A stretch of 64,000 nt of DNA, from assembly GCA_938092005.1 (NCBI GenBank), contig CALKOU010000002.1, positions 62,001 through 126,000 on the forward strand, in the 5' to 3' direction. The notes below the pieces were generated by a model. The model was not told where the DNA came from and made no database searches. It worked only from the letters and a program-made list of their open reading frames with translations. The position numbers were made by a program, and so were the translations under genes. The DNA comes from an uncultured Flavobacteriaceae bacterium (GTDB lineage: Bacteria > Bacteroidota > Bacteroidia > Flavobacteriales > Flavobacteriaceae). Of this stretch, positions 60,701 through 64,000 are shown piece after piece; within the stretch, counting starts at the first letter, position 1; every line of letters begins with the position of its first letter.

Positions 60701-62076
60701 GAAAGCGTCCCAAATCCATTGCGAGTGGTGGCAATATCTCGAATATCGTTGGTCAACAATCCTGTACTTCCAATAGCAAGCGGATCTATTTTATTAACCT
60801 CGTTATCGGGGTAAGCATTGGGAGCCGCATTAAAAAATCCCGATGTTAAATCGTCTAATAAAACAGCCTCTGGATTGGATTCACCTAAATCTTGTAACGC
60901 CACAAGGTTTCGAACGTTGGTAGTTTGTGCTGAACGGTTGGTTACCCAAACTTCTACGCGTGTGATGTCAATGGGAGAATTGACATAGGGATATGTTTTC
61001 ACAGATGCATCGTAATGATCTCTAAAATACTGCGCTAAAAAGAAGTGTCGATTATCTTCATAATCCAAGGCAAACAATGAAAATTCTTCTAAGGTTCCGT
61101 CGCCACTAGCTTGAATGGTTTGTGATTGTGAGCGTTGTTCCGAAATAACAGCTGCAATGTTGGTGTTTCCAAACTTGAGTTCTGCTTTAACTCCAAAAAG
61201 GCTCTGCGCACCCGTAATGAGCGAACTGTTTATGGGCATGGAAACATTACCCACTTCCAATTTTTGGAGGATTCCGTCTTCGTTCCCGCTAATGCCTTGA
61301 TCTTTTAAACTGTTTGCTTTGTTGAGTAAGCCTTGCCCTTTGTTGGTCAAATCTTTGCCTTTATTAAGCAGATTCTTCCCTTTATTTATGGTGTTGGACA
61401 CGCTGCTGGGAACCAAATCTTCTGGAAAAAATTCCAACTTGACAACACGTTGAAAATCAAAAGTAGATTGCGTGTCGTAGTTTGCGTTTACACGTAATCG
61501 AGTACCTATTGTTCCTGTTAAGGCCAGGTTAATGCGTTGGTTGAAGTCAAACCCCAAATTACTTTGGTTCCGGGGCGAAAGGCTTGGGTTACCAGACTTT
61601 TGGTAACGAAGTCCTAAGTCAATACTGGCAGAACCTTGTGGTCGGATATCAATCTCATTGCTGCCAAAAATGGTTTCAAAAAATTTAGAATTAACGTAGT
61701 AGTCGGGCAATTGGTCAAGTTGGGTATCTTCGTCCTCAACAATTCCTGCAAGTGCCTGTTGTTTTTCGCGAACATAGGCTCTAGATTTTTCAACAAAAAC
61801 ACGCTGGCGGTATTCTTCTGGTGTAAGCGCTAAAGGGCGCTCTGCATCAATACTACCCACTTTTACGTTGTAGAAATACAAATTCAGTTTGGGGTCATAA
61901 GTGTAGGATGTTGCAAAAGACGCTGGTTTGTTTTTTATAGAAATTTGTTGAAGATTTTGAGCCAAAACCAAACTATCTACAGCCGTGTTTGGCGTGTTTT
62001 GCCCAAATACATCAACAGCAAAAAAAGTGCATAGCAGCACTAAAAACCCTAATTTTTTATTGGTTTTGCTTCCCAT
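54790..62076 (-). CDS. sprA: Cell surface protein SprA (type IX secretion translocon)
   Basis: A 2428-residue outer-membrane protein, close in size to F. johnsoniae SprA (about 2400). The signal peptide ends in FGQ (residue 26). Early blocks IDIRPQGSASIDLGLRYQKS and FDFNQRINLALTGTIGTRLR are typical SprA_N sequence and recur later in the chain. SprA forms the 36-stranded barrel through which type IX cargo crosses the outer membrane; its C-terminus ends in the beta signal RSGITLRYNFGN. The ATG immediately follows the ruvA stop. It is the longest gene in the window and is translated in one uninterrupted frame, with no sign of breakage. Confidence 0.97.
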   Translation of the reverse strand: MGSKTNKKLGFLVLLCTFFAVDVFGQNTPNTAVDSLVLAQNLQQISIKNKPASFATSYTYDPKLNLYFYNVKVGSIDAERPLALTPEEYRQRVFVEKSRAYVREKQQALAGIVEDEDTQLDQLPDYYVNSKFFETIFGSNEIDIRPQGSASIDLGLRYQKSGNPSLSPRNQSNLGFDFNQRINLALTGTIGTRLRVNANYDTQSTFDFQRVVKLEFFPEDLVPSSVSNTINKGKNLLNKGKDLTNKGQGLLNKANSLKDQGISGNEDGILQKLEVGNVSMPINSSLITGAQSLFGVKAELKFGNTNIAAVISEQRSQSQTIQASGDGTLEEFSLFALDYEDNRHFFLAQYFRDHYDASVKTYPYVNSPIDITRVEVWVTNRSAQTTNVRNLVALQDLGESNPEAVLLDDLTSGFFNAAPNAYPDNEVNKIDPLAIGSTGLLTNDIRDIATTRNGFGTLSPQVNEGRDYAVLESARKLTQNEYTLHRQLGYISLNQSLNNDEVLAVAFQYTVNGQTYQVGEFAGDGVAATTVSGTPEAPIVDNNSLVVKMLKSSVLDVAQPVFDLMMKNVYNIGAFQLDQEDFVFNIVYTDPSPTNFITPAAEQDAQDKWPEGTEERILLNLFGLDKLNIYQDTQPEGDGFFDFISGITVLPEQGQIIFPSVEPFGEYLFELLKSNDSQEDYTDRNRYNANQKKYVFKEMYEITKADAADFQRYNKFELKGRYKSSGGGQGIALGAFNVPRGSVRVTAGGRLLQEGLDYTVNYQLGRVTILNDAIKNSNIPVEVSTESNTLFGQQNKRFMGFTAEHKVNDDLLIGGTYMRLSERPLTQKANYGSEPVNNTMLGISTNFSKEIPFLTRMVNKLPNIDTQVASNVSIRAEAAYLQVGQPRGTQLNNAATTYIDDFEGTQTNFDIRDTYSWFLSSVPAPSQQLPIAGANANVDDISAGFQRAKLSWYNIDPLFYSGRRPSGISDDDLSINEARRIFIEEIFPQQDLVQGQSQVQYTFDLAYYPAERGPYNNAPTFGTNPEENWAGITRAMSTTDFAQSNVEYIEFWLLDTFTNQTTPDDDLGELVFHLGNISEDVLKDGRKVYENGLPAAGQNTATYNTAWGITPATQSLVYAFDADGQNRSLQDLGLDGLTDAEERLIYTNGPAEDPAGDNYTYFAQGSGSVLERYKNYNGTQGNSPLEVTEQFRGSYTIPDAEDLNQDNTMNTIDRYFQYRIPIQKNMQVGSHPFLVDVREKDNIELPNGQVTSSRWLQFRVPVVPDYYEAPSNRNYFEAINGMDDLRSIRFMRMMLTGFEQAAVFRFGTLDVVRADWTRVPSPLNTEEIPYPNTQLQVSAVNILENETRTPIRYKLPPGIVRETLNSYNNLIRENEQSLSLRVKDLAPKDAQGVYKNIDLDMRQYKRLRMFLHAESLPDEIPLPGEGANDDIDERMVAFIRLGTDIDENYYQIEIPLKPTAYTNGVSNNLSAEEIWQTASNEIDIPVDLLTKLKAKSIAERELKGATYFDEELEKINEFDPHSGLPGDKKYKLSIRGNPSLGAIRTLVVGVKNPNTTPGKKLFGEVWFNELRLSEIDSKGGWAAVGTVDANLADFANVTVNGAISTVGFGAIDQSPNQRSQDDTRSYGIATSVNAGMLFPQKWGLVLPVSYSYNQEVITPKYDPYYRDIKLQDRLDTAANDSERDAIREQAVSIAKLKSINLIGVRKQRGANAKQDFFDVENLDLSYSYNEEKRQDFEIEDYAYQNVRLGAGYNYSFKPLSLKPLSKVTAISTKKYLRWLSELNLNLMPSSVSLAANINRTFQSQRFRQVYLEGMDASSQLPLPDLQQRNYLFDWLFTVNHNLTNSFRIDFSASSRNIVRNYLENGAAGTTQVNTSLDIWDGLWDTGQMDRFDQSFGATYQLPFKLLPVLSFLDATYSYTGNFNWQRGANALANVVDENNNALGIVHTLQNANTIQWNANANMQALYNTIGLRKNNKNRDKNKPGIQLKNTLVGMLTAVRRVQFTYSENNGTVLPGYTQNIGFLGTANPGLAFALGRQEDIRFEAAKRGWLTNFPNFNQAYTTVHNNDMSYNAEIGLLQGLQLDLTGNKTYSENNSENFSVVNGVYNALSPRLFGNFEISTILLRTSFSGSGLESKAFDDLKANRLVIAQRLASARGIPSNDVDADGFPNGYGKTNQAVLIPAFLSAYSGADPNSVTMDAKRKFPLPNWSLQYTGLMRLKSFKQRFRRFAISHGYRASHTLNAFTTNLEYQPNKTDQSGNLLNRILYTNVNLVEQFNPLVKVDFELKNSMQVSAEVRKDRALSLSLDNNLLTETSGDEWIVGLGYRIKDVKFNTNVGGKAQKLKGDINIKADLSVRDNITLIRNLDILSDQVTAGQRLWSLKVSADYALSRNFNALFFYDHAFSKFAISTAFPQTNIRSGITLRYNFGN

Positions 62077-62658
62077 TTATAACTTGTTCAGTGCATTTTT
62101 AATCAACCTGTCCACTGGCATGTCGGGTTCCACTTGCAACAGTCCGTCGACTATCTTTTGTGTTTGTTTTACAGGATAACCCAATACACTCAATGCAGAT
62201 AACGCTTCATCACGCTGGGTATTGTTTGAAGTCAATGCAATTTCTTCATCACCCACTAAACCTGTTACTTTATCTCTTAAATCAACAATTACACGTTGTG
62301 CTGTTTTAGCACCAATTCCTTTCACGGCTTGAATAGCAGCAACGTTATCGGTTTGTATGGCCTGTACCACTTCCTGTGGATTCATGGAAGACAAAACGGT
62401 TCTTGCCGTGTTGGCGCCAATGCCACTTACACTTAACAACAAACGGAATACACTTCGCTCCACCTGATCCATAAAACCATAGAGCGTATGCGCATCTTCA
62501 CGCACCTGCAGGTGTGTATGGATTCGTATTTGCTCATCTTCGGGGAGTTGGCCATACGTATTTAGCGAAATATGCACTTCATAGCCTACCCCGCTACAAT
62601 CCACAACTATCGTTGTGGGGGTCTTGCTAACAAGTCTTCCTCTTAGTTGTGTTATCAT
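62077..62658 (-). CDS. ruvA: Holliday junction branch migration protein RuvA
   Basis: A 193-residue RuvA that binds four-way junctions and recruits RuvB. The OB-fold is MITQLRGRLVSKTPTTIVVD, two helix-hairpin-helix motifs are LSVSGIGANTARTVLSSM and VKGIGAKTAQRVIVDL, and the C-terminal RuvB-binding domain is ALSALSVLGYPVKQTQKIVD. The ATG overlaps the maeB stop by four bases. ruvB is not in the window. Confidence 0.97.
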   Translation of the reverse strand: MITQLRGRLVSKTPTTIVVDCSGVGYEVHISLNTYGQLPEDEQIRIHTHLQVREDAHTLYGFMDQVERSVFRLLLSVSGIGANTARTVLSSMNPQEVVQAIQTDNVAAIQAVKGIGAKTAQRVIVDLRDKVTGLVGDEEIALTSNNTQRDEALSALSVLGYPVKQTQKIVDGLLQVEPDMPVDRLIKNALNKL

Positions 62659-64000
62659 GTTTTTTTGTTTTGTGCGTCAACAGCTGCCACAGCTGTCATG
62701 TGAACAATTTCATCAACGCTAGCCCCTAATTGTAAAATATGTACTGCATGTTTTAATCCCATCATAATGGGCCCAATAGACAACGCTTGATCCATTTCTT
62801 TAATAAGTTTGTAGGCAATATTTGCTGCGTTCAAATCGGGAAACAACAACGTATTTACCTGCTTACCCGCAATTTTTGAAAATGGGAATTTATCTGTTAG
62901 CATGGTTTTGTTGAGGGCAAAGTCTGCTTGAATAGGACCATCTACATCAATATCTGGCGTATAGCGATGCAATAACGAAACGGCTTGATTCACTCGCTGA
63001 GCGTCTTCGTTTTTAGAAGATCCAAAGTTGGAATACGATAGCATGGCTACTTTGGGTTGTATACCAAATAGGGTTGCCGTATGCGCCGTCATTTGTGCAA
63101 TTTTTGCTAAGTCTTTTGCGCTTGGATCAATATTAATCGAAGTGTCTGCCAAAAATAGCGGCCCGCGATTGGTAATCATAAGGTTGGTGGTTGCCACACG
63201 ATTTACACCATCAGCTCGATCAATAACATGTAGCACAGGTTTTAACACGTTAGGGTAACTGCGGCTATAACCCGAAATCATGGCGTCGGCATCTCCTTCA
63301 CGCACCATCATAGCAGCAAAATAATTACGCTCTCTCATCCGACTTTCCGCATCGTATAGCGTGACACCTTTGCGTTGGCGCAATTGCCAATAGGTTTTTG
63401 CGTAAGCTTCGCGCTGTTCTTTTACAGCTTCTTTTTTTGGGTCAATGATCGGGATATCTGCTTCAAACTCTAAGGCTCGCATGAGCTCGGTAATCCGTTC
63501 TTTGTTCCCCAACAGAATAGGGTGTGCAATTCCCTCTTCATACACCAATTGTGCTGCTTTTAACACATCCAATTCATCCCCTTCGGCATAGACAACACGT
63601 TGCAGTTTTCGCTTGGCTTGACTAGAAATAAGACGCACTAATTTTTTGTCAGAGCCTGTTCGCTGGTGTAATTCCTCTTGGTATTTTGCCCAGTCCGTAA
63701 TCGGAGCTTGCGCAACACCGCTTTCCATAGCCGCTTTAGCAACCGCCATGGGTATGGTGGCAATAAGGCGCGGATCAAAAGGTTTAGGAATGATGTAATC
63801 ATTACCAAAGGCAAGTTTGGTAGTGCCGTAAGCGATGTTCACTTGCTCGGGAACGGTTTCCTTTGCTAAATCCGCTAAGGCATGCACCGCAGCCATTTTC
63901 ATGGCTTCGTTGATTTTGGTTGCTCTAACATCTAATGCCCCTCGGAAAATAAACGGAAATCCAAGTACGTTATTAACTTGATTGGGGAAATCGGATCTTC
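62655..64000 (-). CDS. maeB: NADP-dependent malic enzyme with phosphotransacetylase-like domain (partial)
   Basis: The C-terminal part of a malic enzyme, open to the right edge. The frame continues upstream of the Met at 63902 as RGALDVRATKINEAMKMAAV, so the true start is beyond base 64000. About 447 residues are visible. The first 105 or so complete the NAD(P)-binding malic domain, and the rest is a phosphate acetyl/butyryltransferase-like domain (VYAEGDELDVLKAAQLVYEE, DADAMISGYSRSYPNVLKPV). MaeB proteins turn malate into pyruvate with NADPH; the extra domain is regulatory in known cases. It is the first visible gene of the run to sprA. Confidence 0.93.
   Translation of the reverse strand, partial: RSDFPNQVNNVLGFPFIFRGALDVRATKINEAMKMAAVHALADLAKETVPEQVNIAYGTTKLAFGNDYIIPKPFDPRLIATIPMAVAKAAMESGVAQAPITDWAKYQEELHQRTGSDKKLVRLISSQAKRKLQRVVYAEGDELDVLKAAQLVYEEGIAHPILLGNKERITELMRALEFEADIPIIDPKKEAVKEQREAYAKTYWQLRQRKGVTLYDAESRMRERNYFAAMMVREGDADAMISGYSRSYPNVLKPVLHVIDRADGVNRVATTNLMITNRGPLFLADTSINIDPSAKDLAKIAQMTAHTATLFGIQPKVAMLSYSNFGSSKNEDAQRVNQAVSLLHRYTPDIDVDGPIQADFALNKTMLTDKFPFSKIAGKQVNTLLFPDLNAANIAYKLIKEMDQALSIGPIMMGLKHAVHILQLGASVDEIVHMTAVAAVDAQNKKT

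Overview
The window looks like a chromosomal core segment from a Bacteroidota member of the family Flavobacteriaceae, probably marine. The evidence is the gene content: gliding/type IX secretion genes gldD, gldE and sprA, many TonB-dependent receptors, the flavobacterial orders mutY-ssb-gldE-gldD and maeB-ruvA-sprA-gcvH, the split atpD-atpC pair, and promoters of the Bacteroidota type (TAnnTTTG with TTG about 20 bases upstream). Base composition is moderately AT-rich throughout. I see no insertion sequence, prophage, CRISPR array, rRNA or integrated island. Genes are packed tightly and no gap reaches 300 bases. The longest gaps hold a TPP riboswitch (12947-13084), a terminator plus promoter (33639-33804) and a promoter (18904-19050).

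Layout. 1-10.7 kb: housekeeping genes (YugP-like peptidase, SemiSWEET, leuS, ftsX-DUF3098-uppP-truB, tag, aat, an SSB-like DUF3127 protein, an orphan histidine kinase, HIT protein, greA, a degenerate Rieske-like lipoprotein). 10.7-16.6 kb: a probable thiamine uptake and salvage locus, made of a TPP-riboswitch-controlled TonB-dependent receptor, a DUF4301 protein that resembles UDP-sugar pyrophosphorylases, a NadR-like kinase, a PnuC-type transporter, an MTH1187/YkoF-type thiamine-binding protein and a phosphopantetheinyl transferase. 16.6-22.4 kb: ahcY, rplU-rpmA (L21 carries an Ala/Lys tail and a Rho-N/SAP-like end) and a secreted M16 protease pair. 22.4-29.9 kb: DMT transporter, an HMA lipoprotein with a metallothionein-like tail, gldD-gldE-ssb-mutY, hup, a 29-residue basic protein, rng and recX. 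30-39.9 kb: two TonB-dependent receptors, atpCD, and an ExbB/ExbD-type energising cluster with an outer-membrane barrel gene. A tRNA-Ser follows.

40-47.8 kb: tatD, a single-domain retropepsin, tsaB, and a complete MacAB-TolC-like export operon (ATPase, two permeases, adaptor, TolC). 47.8-52.8 kb: a cytochrome oxidase biogenesis operon (cyoE, two subunit III genes, subunit IV, a cysteine-free SCO-like protein, SCO1, DUF420, a 62-residue CxxC membrane protein). 52.8-54.3 kb: two tandem tonB paralogues. 54.4-64 kb: gcvH, the 2428-residue sprA, ruvA and a maeB that runs off the right edge.

Much of the window serves the envelope. Outer-membrane receptors at four places would draw on the TonB and ExbBD proteins encoded here, SprA/GldD/GldE point to type IX secretion and gliding, and the oxidase and ATP synthase genes are respiratory. 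Functional names rest on motif recognition by eye; no database search was run. The most promising under-described item is the riboswitch-linked cluster at 10.7-16.6 kb.
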